Shown here: one piece after another, positions 45,036 through 52,702 of the stretch
Numbering within the stretch: position 1 is the stretch's first letter
Layout: each line of letters starts with the position of its first letter
NCBI RefSeq assembly: GCF_016860605.1
Contig: NZ_BNJR01000017.1
Span: 124,001 to 188,000 of the forward strand
Reading direction: 5' to 3'
From: Lentilactobacillus fungorum
Lineage (GTDB): Bacteria; Bacillota; Bacilli; Lactobacillales; Lactobacillaceae
DNA: 64,000 nt
Notes under the pieces: generated by a model
The model's database searches: none
The model's input: only the letters and a program-made list of their open reading frames with translations
What the model was told of the DNA's origin: nothing
Translations under genes and position numbers: made by a program

Positions 45036-45780
45036 ACGCCCTTTGTGCCCCATCAATCACGAAATCAGCTCCATTGGCAAACTTTGATTCGTCACTGCCC
45101 AGATAGACGCAGACCTCACCGATATCTTTTGGTTCGCCCATATGACCAACTGGAATCGTGCTGACGATTTGCTTTTCATATTCTTTAGGGACAATATCAG
45201 TCGCAATCCAGCCTGGATGAACATTATTGACTCGAATGGCTAATTTTTGTTGTGCTAAAGACAATGCCGTCGCGTGAGTCAACAACCGCGTGCCACCTTT
45301 ACTTGCTGAATATGCGGGACTTAGCGGCAAACCAACCAGGCCAGCCACCGATGAAATATTAATAATTGATCCTTTACTACCCGCATACTTCTTCATCGCT
45401 TTAATGGCATACTTCTCACCCAAGAAATTACCGGTCAAGTTGATGTCAATAACTTGCTGCCAATCTTCTAGTTTAAGTTCATCGAGAGGGCCATTAACAC
45501 CGCCAACCCCGGCATTATTAACTAAAATATCCAACCGGCCAAATTTATCGATCGTCTTAGCAATTGTGTCCTGCCAAGATTGTTCGTCAGCAACGTTTTG
45601 TTGGACGAACAAGGCCTTATCAGCACCAAACTTCTCAACTGCTTGTTTGCCGCCTTCAACATTGTGATTGGCGGTCACAACAACTTTGGCACCTTCGCGA
45701 ACATAACATTCAGCAATTCCTAACCCAATGCCCGCAACGCCGCCAGTAATTAACGCAACTTTATCTTTCAATCGATCCAT
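45034..45780 (-). CDS. Short-chain dehydrogenase/reductase
   Basis: NAD(P)-dependent oxidoreductase of 248 residues with a Rossmann fold. Cofactor motif [12 protein letters not shown] near residues 13-24, NNAG near residue 88, catalytic Ser in INISSVAG near residue 141, and YSASKGG (Tyr and Lys) near residue 156; [10 protein letters not shown] follows. It resembles the R-specific alcohol dehydrogenases and hydroxysteroid dehydrogenases of lactobacilli; the substrate is unknown. Its stop TAG consists of one T plus the first two bases of a palindromic repeat that probably also terminates it. Confidence 0.9.
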   Translation of the reverse strand: MDRLKDKVALITGGVAGIGLGIAECYVREGAKVVVTANHNVEGGKQAVEKFGADKALFVQQNVADEQSWQDTIAKTIDKFGRLDILVNNAGVGGVNGPLDELKLEDWQQVIDINLTGNFLGEKYAIKAMKKYAGSKGSIINISSVAGLVGLPLSPAYSASKGGTRLLTHATALSLAQQKLAIRVNNVHPGWIATDIVPKEYEKQIVSTIPVGHMGEPKDIGEVCVYLGSDESKFANGADFVIDGAQRA

Positions 45781-45952
45781 TACTTAACGCATCCCTTCTA
45801 GTAATTGTTTGATTCACCCCAATTCTACCGACTGCTCTTTTCAATAGCAATCGTTATGCGCTTTAGTTCACAAATAAGTCAAGCAAACTTTTTACGAGCC
45901 ATCATGCTAAAATAAGGCTAATCAATATTACGATTAAAGGAGCCGAGATTTC

Positions 45953-46624
45953 ATGTCAACGATCACAACCCAAATGCGCCAACAAGCCGATCCATTATGG
46001 CAAGCAAGCTTTAATCACCCTTTCATTAAAGAATTAGCCACCGGTCATTTACCAATGGCTGAGTTTCGATATTACCTCAAGCAAGACCGGTTTTATCTGC
46101 AAAACTTTGCGACCCTGCATGGGAAAATTGCCGATCAAATTGATGACCCAGCAGTCAAAAAGTTTTTATATGCCGGTGCATCTGGTTTAAATGATAGTGA
46201 AAAAGAAGTTCGAACCGATTTTTTTCAGCAGCTTCAAATTACGCCAGCAGAAATTCAAACAACCCAAATTGCCCCGAACGCTTATAATTACGTCAGTCAT
46301 ATGTACCATGAATTATACGTCGGCTCACCTCGCCGAGCTTGTGCGGCACTATTGCCATGCTACTGGCTGTACAACGATCTAGGCAAACGATTGATTAAAG
46401 CCGGATCACCCGTTAAAATTTATCAAGCATTCATCGAAACTTACGATAGTCCCGAATTTACGACAGCAACCAACCAAATGATCTCAATTGTTGACCGCCT
46501 GGCCGAAAAAGCGGATTCAGATGAACGGGGTGCAATGATCACCGCCTTCGTCCGCAGCAGCTACTATGAGTTGCATTTTTGGGAGATGGCCTATCGCCAA
46601 CAAAAGTGGTCGTTAGCAAACTAA
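45953..46624 (+). CDS. tenA: TenA-family thiaminase II / aminopyrimidine aminohydrolase
   Basis: Salvage of thiamine breakdown products by hydrolysis of aminomethyl-pyrimidine or of thiamine. The 223 residues are all-helical with the family residues FRYYLKQDRFYLQNF near residue 40, the catalytic Cys in LLPCYWLY near residue 137, and the Glu in YELHFWEMAY near residue 208. AAAGGAG precedes the ATG. No TPP riboswitch or other thiamine gene is next to it, so regulation is not visible. Ended by a bidirectional terminator. Confidence 0.92.
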   Translation: MSTITTQMRQQADPLWQASFNHPFIKELATGHLPMAEFRYYLKQDRFYLQNFATLHGKIADQIDDPAVKKFLYAGASGLNDSEKEVRTDFFQQLQITPAEIQTTQIAPNAYNYVSHMYHELYVGSPRRACAALLPCYWLYNDLGKRLIKAGSPVKIYQAFIETYDSPEFTTATNQMISIVDRLAEKADSDERGAMITAFVRSSYYELHFWEMAYRQQKWSLAN

Positions 46625-46635
46625 TGATTAGACTC

Positions 46636-46675
46636 AAAAGGCCTAGACAAAATGATTATTTGCCTAAGCCTTTTT
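46636..46675. terminator. Terminator between tenA and the ADP-ribosyltransferase-like gene
   Basis: AAAAGGCCTAGACAAA pairs with TTTGCCTAAGCCTTTT with one mismatch, T-runs on both sides. Confidence 0.8.
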
Positions 46676-46718
46676 GACCTGTTCAGATTTAGTTAGCTGA
46701 GTAAACTGACATGCTTAC

Positions 46719-47705
46719 TCATTTTTTCAAATTTAACGTTACCAACGTATAGTGAATTTTTGTATTAACGACCTGTCGTTTAGCCTGTTTCCCTTTTTGC
46801 TTCACGTTAGTTACGGTTCGGGTTGTTGAATCACCCTTTTGAATTTTAGTAACAATCAACTTTGTGCCAGATTTAAGCAGATATTCCTTTTCGCCAACGT
46901 TAGTCGAAATTGGATCGATATAGGCACCATAATTACCCGCCGGAACGTTGATTTTCAACATCACATGCTGCTTTGAAAAACCTAAAGCGATCATTTGGCT
47001 TAACGTACAAGACGAATACGCCGGATCTTGGTAAGCCCGGCCTACTCTAAGTGACTGGTTTGCCAATGATTTTTTGACACCGACTAGCGAAGTTCCGCGA
47101 TAAATTGTCAGCGGTTTGGTTAACTTGAATCGATCAATGCTCGTATTAATTCGTTGAATGTTGGTGGTGACCTTTTTGCCTGGCTTTGACTCTGAGTCTC
47201 TCAGTGCCGTGTTAATCTTTCCATAGCCCTTATCCGTATAATACCGAATAGCAGCGATGTCAGCTTTACTCAAATCCTTTGACCACTTTTTAGATGCCGC
47301 CCGCAGTTTTTTAATTACCTGAGGGCTATTTTTAAGCCCCTTAGTTGAGTAAGTCGACTTTTGAGGACCAATCAAACCAAATGATTGTTGAGAATGCGGT
47401 AAGGTCACCACGTCTCCTTGATGGCTTAACAATTTGGACTTCACCGTTAAAACGGTGTTCTTAGGGACAACAATGTAATTACCGCGATTAACATCACCGT
47501 TAACTAGTGGATATAACACCGTGCGCTTATTAGTCACTAATTGCGGCTGGCCAACATTCTTGAGCTTGGCGGTATACGTTGTCGAAACGGTTGTCGTTGT
47601 GTTGCCGTGAACTTCTTTTTTAACTGACTGCGCATTAACTGGCATTGCCACCAGCATACCCATTATTAATGCAATTCCTAGTATTGCCCGCTTGGGGTTA
47701 AACAT
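46719..47705 (-). CDS. Secreted protein with a mono-ADP-ribosyltransferase domain
   Basis: Exported protein of 328 residues: a signal peptide (ILGIALIMGMLVAMPVNA, likely cut before QS) is followed by a beta-rich region (30-110) and a C-terminal domain with the order of the R-S-E class of ADP-ribosyltransferases. Landmarks: ADIAAIRYYTDKGYGKINTAL near residue 150-170, the NAD-binding Arg in LTIYRGT near residue 205, the STS-like PAYSSCTL near residue 230, and an ExE motif in VGEKEYLL near residue 275. ExE is typical of arginine-modifying enzymes. Target and activity are unknown; no immunity gene adjoins it. A GTG just before the ATG is an alternative start. Confidence 0.75.
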   Translation of the reverse strand: MFNPKRAILGIALIMGMLVAMPVNAQSVKKEVHGNTTTTVSTTYTAKLKNVGQPQLVTNKRTVLYPLVNGDVNRGNYIVVPKNTVLTVKSKLLSHQGDVVTLPHSQQSFGLIGPQKSTYSTKGLKNSPQVIKKLRAASKKWSKDLSKADIAAIRYYTDKGYGKINTALRDSESKPGKKVTTNIQRINTSIDRFKLTKPLTIYRGTSLVGVKKSLANQSLRVGRAYQDPAYSSCTLSQMIALGFSKQHVMLKINVPAGNYGAYIDPISTNVGEKEYLLKSGTKLIVTKIQKGDSTTRTVTNVKQKGKQAKRQVVNTKIHYTLVTLNLKK

Positions 47706-47792
47706 CACTAAATCATCCCTTCAAAAACTATAAGCTGTATCTTACGCTTTTTGCCGATTTTTTCAAGTTTTCTTGAGCTTTACCGATATGCT

Positions 47793-49307
47793 TTAGTGAT
47801 GTGGCCGCTTCATTTCAATCATTGGCAGGTTGGCAATTGCCTTAATAAAATCACGATCGTGGTCAATCACGAGCATTGGTGGCTGTTTGTCTAAAATCAA
47901 TTTTTCAATTTGTCGACGAGTGATGACGTCCAGATAATTCAACGGTTCATCCCAAATATATAAATTAGCAGGTTCACACAAACTTCTAGCCAGCGATACT
48001 TTTCGCTTTTGTCCCATGCTCAATTGGCTGAGATCTTCAGCAAATACTGTTCGTTCAAATCCCAACTTCCGCAACATATTCAATAAGTCTGACAGCGTGA
48101 TTCCATACCGTTTGGCGTAACTGTCAATTGGTCCCCGCAATGTTTCAAAGTTTTGCGTCAGGTACGAAATTTTAAGTGTCGCCGCCCAGCTAATTGTCCC
48201 ATTGACGATCAGTGCTTTTTCTCCAAGCAATGCCTTGACGATCGTCGTCTTACCGAACCCGTTTGACCCCAGCAAGACTTGCCGTTGACCAGGCTTTAAA
48301 TCAAAGCTTAATGGTTGATTCAAAACCATTCCGTTTCGACTGACTTGTAAATCCATCACCCGCAGTAAATATTGCTGATATGGTTTTTGATAATTGAGTG
48401 TCAGGGCCGGCATCTCATCTAAATTCTTAAGTAACGATTTTTTCTTAGTGATTGCCGATTCTGTTCGATTCAGTGTATTTTTAGACCGCTTCATGACTTT
48501 AGCCGCTTTGTGCCCCAAAAAGCCTTTGTCCATCATAACGTGCCCTTGACTCCGATAATGATTTTGACTTTTTTTAACCTCAGCGTTACCAGCCCATTGC
48601 TTAATCCGGTTAGTTGCGGTATTCAAACGGCTAATTTCATTTTTAAGCTGGTGTTTTTCGGCCTGTTCCGCCGCATTTTTGCGGTCAAATTCGCGCTGCC
48701 AGGTTTCGTAGTTGCCGGTGAATAATTGAATTTTGGCCCGATCAATTGATAAAACGTGATCAATGATTTGATCAATAAAGTACCGATCGTGGCTGACAAC
48801 GATGAAGCCTGATTTGTTTTTGAGATAATCTGCTACCACCATTCGGGCGTTAGCATCCAAGTGGTTAGTGGGCTCGTCAATTAACTTAAACGTTTCTGGT
48901 TGGCTGAACATAACCGCTAGTAGTGCTTTGGTCTGTTCACCGGGGCTTAACGTTTGAAACGGCCGACCAAGGACCTCATCGCCAAGACCCAGCTTATCCA
49001 TTTCAATTTGGATTTGCCAAAGCTGACTGTCGTCTAATCCGGCGCTGTCCAACAGAACCGTTTGGGTTAGGTGCTCCGGCTTAGTAATTGTTTGTGGAAA
49101 ATAGGTAAATTTAACATTGGTTGAGATTTGACCATGATAAGTCAGCTGGCCCATTAAGATCTTCAAAAAAGTGGTTTTGCCCCGACCATTTCGGCCAATC
49201 AGCCCTAATCTCCAACTGTCATCGATATTTAAATTAAGTTGCTCAAATAAATTGGTGAGCATCCCATCGTATTTAAACGATAATTCGTGAATTTTGATGG
49301 TTCCCAT
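47793..49307 (-). CDS. ABC-F ATPase, Lsa-like ribosomal protection protein
   Basis: Cytoplasmic twin-ATPase protein without membrane segments, 504 residues. Domain 1: Walker A GRNGRGKTT near residue 38, signature LSPGEQ, Walker B KLIDEPTNHLD near residue 148; a charged linker follows (residues about 190-300); domain 2: GSNGFGKTT near residue 350, LSMGQKR, WDEPLNYLD. The N-terminal pattern and tight length resemble Lsa-type proteins, which dislodge lincosamides, streptogramin A and pleuromutilins from ribosomes; a resistance phenotype is inference. The AGGAGG before the ATG adjoins a palindromic repeat, so the leader of the mRNA carries this hairpin. Confidence 0.87.
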   Translation of the reverse strand: MGTIKIHELSFKYDGMLTNLFEQLNLNIDDSWRLGLIGRNGRGKTTFLKILMGQLTYHGQISTNVKFTYFPQTITKPEHLTQTVLLDSAGLDDSQLWQIQIEMDKLGLGDEVLGRPFQTLSPGEQTKALLAVMFSQPETFKLIDEPTNHLDANARMVVADYLKNKSGFIVVSHDRYFIDQIIDHVLSIDRAKIQLFTGNYETWQREFDRKNAAEQAEKHQLKNEISRLNTATNRIKQWAGNAEVKKSQNHYRSQGHVMMDKGFLGHKAAKVMKRSKNTLNRTESAITKKKSLLKNLDEMPALTLNYQKPYQQYLLRVMDLQVSRNGMVLNQPLSFDLKPGQRQVLLGSNGFGKTTIVKALLGEKALIVNGTISWAATLKISYLTQNFETLRGPIDSYAKRYGITLSDLLNMLRKLGFERTVFAEDLSQLSMGQKRKVSLARSLCEPANLYIWDEPLNYLDVITRRQIEKLILDKQPPMLVIDHDRDFIKAIANLPMIEMKRPHH

Positions 49308-49319
49308 GTAATCCCTCCT

Positions 49320-49438
49320 AGTGAGCGGAGCAAAGCGCTTAGGGATCGGAGTGTAAGGCTCCTCTAACGGGAATCCCCGGGCTTGGGATTTTCGTTAGAG
49401 GTGCTTACGCGCAGATCCCTGCTTTGCGCAGCTGTCCT
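49320..49438 (+). repeat. Long palindromic repeat upstream of the ABC-F gene
   Basis: Full copy: left end AGTGAGCGGAGCAAAGCGCT, paired arms AGGGATC/GATCCCT and CCTCTAACG/CGTTAGAGG, apical hairpin GAATCCC-CGGGCTT-GGGATTT, right end GCTGTCCT. The left end is directly fused to the CCTCCT (AGGAGG) of the gene. Confidence 0.9.
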
Positions 49439-49952
49439 CACCCGCCCACTCACCAAACGTTATCCGAGCAAAGAAAAAGGCTGCTAAGCGAGTTATCTCG
49501 CCGGCAGGCCTTCTGAATGATGATTGTGAGTATACATCCCAAATAATCGCAGAAATAACCTTTCTGCCACGTTTGGTTTTGATCGCACAAAATAGCTAAA
49601 TCGCCCAGAATAACCCCTGCTAAATGAGCAGTGATTGATTAGATTCTGAATTAACGATTAGCAATTTTCAATGCGATCCACATCCTTTATAATATCGATT
49701 AATTGATTGATATACCTAGTGACTAACTACAGTGTTTCATAAAAGCTAGAAATAGTCCAGAACATTGTGCAAAGTAGCTGAGAATACCACCATTTTTTTC
49801 GCATTAACTTCCCCCTCAACACATGTTATTTCCGTGGACATGCGTTACAATAAAGACGTAAAGAAAGCGCAACCATTTTGCGTGAACGTGGTTAGAATGC
49901 CTAACCATAAATATTTGTCACTTGATCATTTAGCGTATGGGGGAGCGATCAT
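49439..49952. other. Intergenic region upstream of the ABC-F gene
   Basis: About 510 bases. Minus strand: a possible -10 TATACT at 49534-49529, then a terminator-like stem (49474-49512) between it and the repeat. A 10-codon open frame MWIALKIANR lies near 49670 but has no clear ribosome site. The remaining sequence toward 49952 must hold the promoter of the small membrane protein gene; nothing else stands out. Confidence 0.4.
49474..49512 (-). terminator. Terminator-like hairpin in the ABC-F leader region
   Basis: Minus strand AAGGCctGCCgGCGAG-ataa-CTCGCttaGCaGCCTT followed by TTTCTTT. It lies upstream of the ABC-F gene, with no gene ending here on that strand other than AlkD (which has its own terminator), so it could be an attenuator. 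Confidence 0.55.
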
Positions 49953-50150
49953 ATGGATGAAAACTTGAAAATCACCTTAATTGGATTGTTAACATTGATT
50001 ATCGGCACGATTTTTGTTTCAATCATTGCCAGCTTTGGCTACACTCAAATTTTAGCGGGGCTGGCTGCCTTCGTAGTCGCCGCAATTATTGTGGTTAGCG
50101 GGTTTCATTTTGGCGACCGCCACTATCGTCACATGACGCCGAGACATTAA
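49953..50150 (+). CDS. Small two-helix membrane protein
   Basis: Protein of 65 residues with two hydrophobic segments (ITLIGLLTLIIGTIFVSIIASF and ILAGLAAFVVAAIIVVSGF) and a His/Arg-rich C-terminus (HFGDRHYRHMTPRH). GGGGGAG stands seven bases before the ATG, and a terminator follows, which supports a real gene. Function unknown. The His-rich tail could bind metal, but this is only a guess from composition. Confidence 0.6.
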   Translation: MDENLKITLIGLLTLIIGTIFVSIIASFGYTQILAGLAAFVVAAIIVVSGFHFGDRHYRHMTPRH

Positions 50151-50178
50151 TTGACGGTCTCAGTAAATAAGCTCTAAA

Positions 50179-50230
50179 GATTAAAAGTCTTCGTCGACTC
50201 AACTGATTGGGTCAACGAAGACTTTTAATC
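50179..50230. terminator. Bidirectional terminator between the small membrane protein and AlkD genes
   Basis: GATTAAAAGTCTTCGT and ACGAAGACTTTTAATC pair around an imperfect loop. Confidence 0.85.
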
Positions 50231-50232
50231 GT

Positions 50233-50874
50233 TCATCTCCGCAACATTTTTGACCCTTCTTTAACGGCTAGTTTTGATAATTCATGACTTTCCAAAAATT
50301 GTTTGACCCATTCAGGATGATACTTACTATAGTTTCTAAGTGCCCAGCCAATCGCCTTTTGAATGAAAAATTCATTGGTTGTTTGATCAAATTCGATCGC
50401 CTTTGTCAGCAGTTCCGTATCTAACGTCTGCTTTTCCAGTAACTGCAACAAAATAGCCACCCGGCGCATCCAAAAATTTTTGTGGCGGTAAAACAAGGCA
50501 AAAACGGCTGGTTTTTGCTCCGGGTGAAGGATTACAAACTTACCAAAAACTTTTCGCCAAGCATCAACTGTATCCCACCAAGATTTTATCTGGACGAACT
50601 GAGTCAGTGCTTTAATGTCAGAAAAGGCCAGGCGATTGACATTTGCATCCGCCACATCGATGGCAACGTACTGGTATTCACGTGGTTTGCGTTGATATAA
50701 ACGGTTCACAGTCGCGATTACCTTGGTTGTCGGCCATTGTTTTGAAGCTTTAATGAAGGCTTGGGACTGTGCCTTTCGCTGTGGTGTTCTAAGCCCTAGA
50801 AATGGGAATTGATTCCGCATGTATTTTTCCATAAACGGTTGATTCTTTTGATCGCCCACCAACCTAAAGACCAT
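50233..50874 (-). CDS. AlkD-like DNA alkylation repair protein
   Basis: DNA glycosylase built of HEAT-like helical repeats that removes bulky or cationic N3/N7-alkyl purines without base flipping; 213 residues. Family landmarks: FLGLRTPQRKAQSQAF near residue 25, the active-site SWWDTVDAW near residues 98-106 (Trp and Asp), MRRVAILLQL near residue 137 and FIQKAIGWALRNYSKYHP near residue 170-187. GGGGG lies ahead of the ATG. Divergent from the GNAT gene. Confidence 0.92.
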   Translation of the reverse strand: MVFRLVGDQKNQPFMEKYMRNQFPFLGLRTPQRKAQSQAFIKASKQWPTTKVIATVNRLYQRKPREYQYVAIDVADANVNRLAFSDIKALTQFVQIKSWWDTVDAWRKVFGKFVILHPEQKPAVFALFYRHKNFWMRRVAILLQLLEKQTLDTELLTKAIEFDQTTNEFFIQKAIGWALRNYSKYHPEWVKQFLESHELSKLAVKEGSKMLRR

Positions 50875-50941
50875 ATTTTTACCCCCAAGTGAGATTAATT
50901 AAGCTATACTTAATTCTAACAGTAATGATGGAGGTTTTTAT

Positions 50942-51514
50942 ATGTTTACATATCAGGTTAACGACAAAATCGCTTTTAAACTACCAGCCAAGGCTGATGC
51001 CGACGACTTACTCGCACTCATTGACGACGATCGTCAAGCACTTGGTAAATGGCTGCCATGGGCCAAAGAAGTGCTAACGATTGACGATGAAGCTAAATTT
51101 CTTCAATACGGCATCGAAAAAATGGCCAAAGGCGACTTCTGGTTTGCCATTATTCTAGTTAACGGCGAGCCAGCCGGAATGATTGATCTCCACGAAATTA
51201 ACCATGAACACGCCCGAGCTCAAATTGGCTACTGGCTGGCCCGTCGCTTTCAAGGACATGGAGCCATGCACATTGCCGTTAATGCGCTTGTCGAAATTGC
51301 GTTCAATGACTTACAGTTAAATCGAATTGAGATTCTTGCCGATACTAGAAATCAAAAAAGCCGCAACGTAGCTGCACATTGTGGCTTCCATCTTGATGGC
51401 ATTTTAAATCAATATGCGTTTTATAATGACGATTTCAGGGACATGGCTCTTTACGCCAAACTAAAATCCCCTCTACCTGCCAAAAATCATGGCGACCAGC
51501 AAAATAATGGCTGA
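50942..51514 (+). CDS. GNAT N-acetyltransferase, RimJ/RimL type
   Basis: Acetyl-CoA-dependent transferase of 190 residues, similar to ribosomal-protein serine acetyltransferases. Seen: LGKWLPWAKEVL near residue 38, GMIDLHEIN near residue 78, the acetyl-CoA loop region IGYWLARRFQGHGAM near residue 93-107, and NRIEILADTRNQKSRNVAAHCGF near residue 127-150. ATGGAGG precedes the ATG. The last 42 bases overlap the 3' end of the convergent DUF1275 gene, so the C-terminal tail (PAKNHGDQQNNG) may be shared sequence acquired after the neighbour decayed. Confidence 0.88.
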   Translation: MFTYQVNDKIAFKLPAKADADDLLALIDDDRQALGKWLPWAKEVLTIDDEAKFLQYGIEKMAKGDFWFAIILVNGEPAGMIDLHEINHEHARAQIGYWLARRFQGHGAMHIAVNALVEIAFNDLQLNRIEILADTRNQKSRNVAAHCGFHLDGILNQYAFYNDDFRDMALYAKLKSPLPAKNHGDQQNNG

Positions 51515-52128
51515 AAGTAAAATCGTTTGACTATGGAAATACTGAACCAAATATCCGTTTAATAACGCTCCAACAAAGAATGTGCTGATGATTGTTGCAA
51601 TATCACCGGCTTTTTTGAGTGCCCGCTGATTTTTTTGAGCAAAGAAGTCTAGTAGGCTCTCGGCTAATGTACGGACATTTCCAGTCATCATCAACGATGT
51701 AAACGGCCCGTTTTTTAGCGTTCGAAATTCTTGTAATTGAGAAGCGGCTGCCAATGCCAGCATCCCAGTTGTAACCAGATTAGATACTCGATTGGCAACC
51801 AAACTGACAGCGACAAATAACCCAATCTCAAAAGTGAGTGTGATCACCCGACGCCTGACCACCCGTTCTTCAGGGTAATGGTACTGAACAATTCGAATGA
51901 TCACAACGCCAACCATGAACATCAACAGCGATACAACTGCTTGCAGAATATCCCCGTATTCGCCACGGCCAAGTCGTAAACCAGTCAAAATGAGATTCCC
52001 CGTTTGAAGACCGGCAAAACCCCGCCATCTTCTAAATAAGTGTATGAATCAAGTGCGCCGGCGGCCATGGCTAACAGCGCCCCGCTAACCAAGCGCTCGT
52101 ATGCGCCAATTTGTTGATCAGTTTCCAT
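51473..52128 (-). pseudogene. DUF1275 (YoaK-like) membrane protein, broken by a frameshift
   Basis: The start ATG at 52128 (after AGAGGG) opens METDQQIGAYERLVSGALLAMAAGALDSYTYL, the typical N-terminus of DUF1275 proteins. At about 52015-52024 one base is missing after GTTTT: reading shifted by one restores GGVFAGLQTGNLI and continues as TGLRLGRGEYGDILQ to the normal end at 51473. The two parts overlap exactly as one gene with a one-base deletion. Either a real pseudogene, a phase-variable site or a sequencing error in a short homopolymer. Repeats lie directly upstream. Confidence 0.85.
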
Positions 52129-52146
52129 AATCATCCCTCTTTATTG

Positions 52147-52265
52147 AGTGAGCGAAGCAAAGCGGTTAGAAAGCGGAGTGTAAGGCTCCTCTAACGGAAA
52201 TCCCCGGGCCTGGGATTTTTGTTAGAGGTGCTTACACGGAGCTTTTTGCTTTGCGCAGCTGTCCT
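52147..52265 (+). repeat. Long palindromic repeat, array 2 copy A
   Basis: Left end AGTGAGCGAAGC, arms AGAAAGC/GCTTTTT, GTGTAAG/CTTACAC and CCTCTAAC/GTTAGAGG, loop CGGGCCT, right end GCTGTCCT. Just upstream of the AGAGGG of the DUF1275 gene. Confidence 0.92.
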
Positions 52266-52270
52266 AAAAT

Positions 52271-52389
52271 AGTGAGCGAAGCCAGGCGCTTAGAAAGCGG
52301 AACATAAGTCTCCTTGAACAGAAATTCCCGGGCTTGGAATTTTTGTTCAAGGTGCTTATGTGCAGCTTTCTGCCTGGCGCAGCTGTCCT
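52271..52389 (+). repeat. Long palindromic repeat, array 2 copy B
   Basis: Arms GCCAGGC/GCCTGGC, AGAAAGC/GCTTTCT, ACATAAG/CTTATGT and CCTTGAAC/GTTCAAGG; loop CGGGCTT. Arms differ from copy A at matched positions on both sides. Confidence 0.92.
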
Positions 52390-52395
52390 AGGTAA

Positions 52396-52513
52396 AGTGA
52401 GCGGAGCAAAGCGTTTAGAAAGCGGAGCCTAAGTTAACTTGGCCGGAAATCCCGGGCTTGGATTTTTGGACAAGTTGACTTAGGTGCAGCTTTCTGCTTT
52501 GCGTAGCTGTCCT
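52396..52513 (+). repeat. Long palindromic repeat, array 2 copy C
   Basis: Arms AGAAAGC/GCTTTCT, CCTAAGT/ACTTAGG and AACTTG/CAAGTT; apical AAATCC-CGGGCTT-GGATTT. The inner arm resembles that of copy 2 in array 1 (CTTGGCC), the only pair of arrays sharing it. Confidence 0.92.
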
Positions 52514-52519
52514 AATAAC

Positions 52520-52638
52520 AGTGAGCGAAGCAAAGCGCTTGGGGATCGGAGTGTAAGGCTCCTCAGACAGAAATTCCCGGGCCTGGAATTTTTGGCTGAG
52601 GTGCTTACGCGCAGATCCCTGCTTTGCGCAGCTGTCCT
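52520..52638 (+). repeat. Long palindromic repeat, array 2 copy D
   Basis: Arms GGGATC/GATCCC, GTGTAAG with CTTACGC and CCTCAGAC/GGCTGAGG; loop CGGGCCT; right end GCTGTCCT. Followed by about 65 unremarkable bases to the phosphoesterase stop. Confidence 0.92.
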
Positions 52639-52702
52639 AAAATCAAGATCACAATACCCAAATATAATAGATGATTACCAGTTTAAATGCCAACAAATAG
52701 TC

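Noticed and set aside
45781-45952. TPP riboswitch upstream of tenA
   Set aside because: No CTGAGA or other thi-box core in this interval.
49320-49438. T-box or known riboswitch in the ABC-F leader
   Set aside because: No AGGGTGG antiterminator sequence or other riboswitch core; the element is the same palindromic repeat found near unrelated genes.
52147-52638. CRISPR array or satellite explanation for the regular repeats
   Set aside because: The period is about 125 bases with the repeated unit filling nearly all of it; spacers are only 5-8 bases and there are no cas genes.
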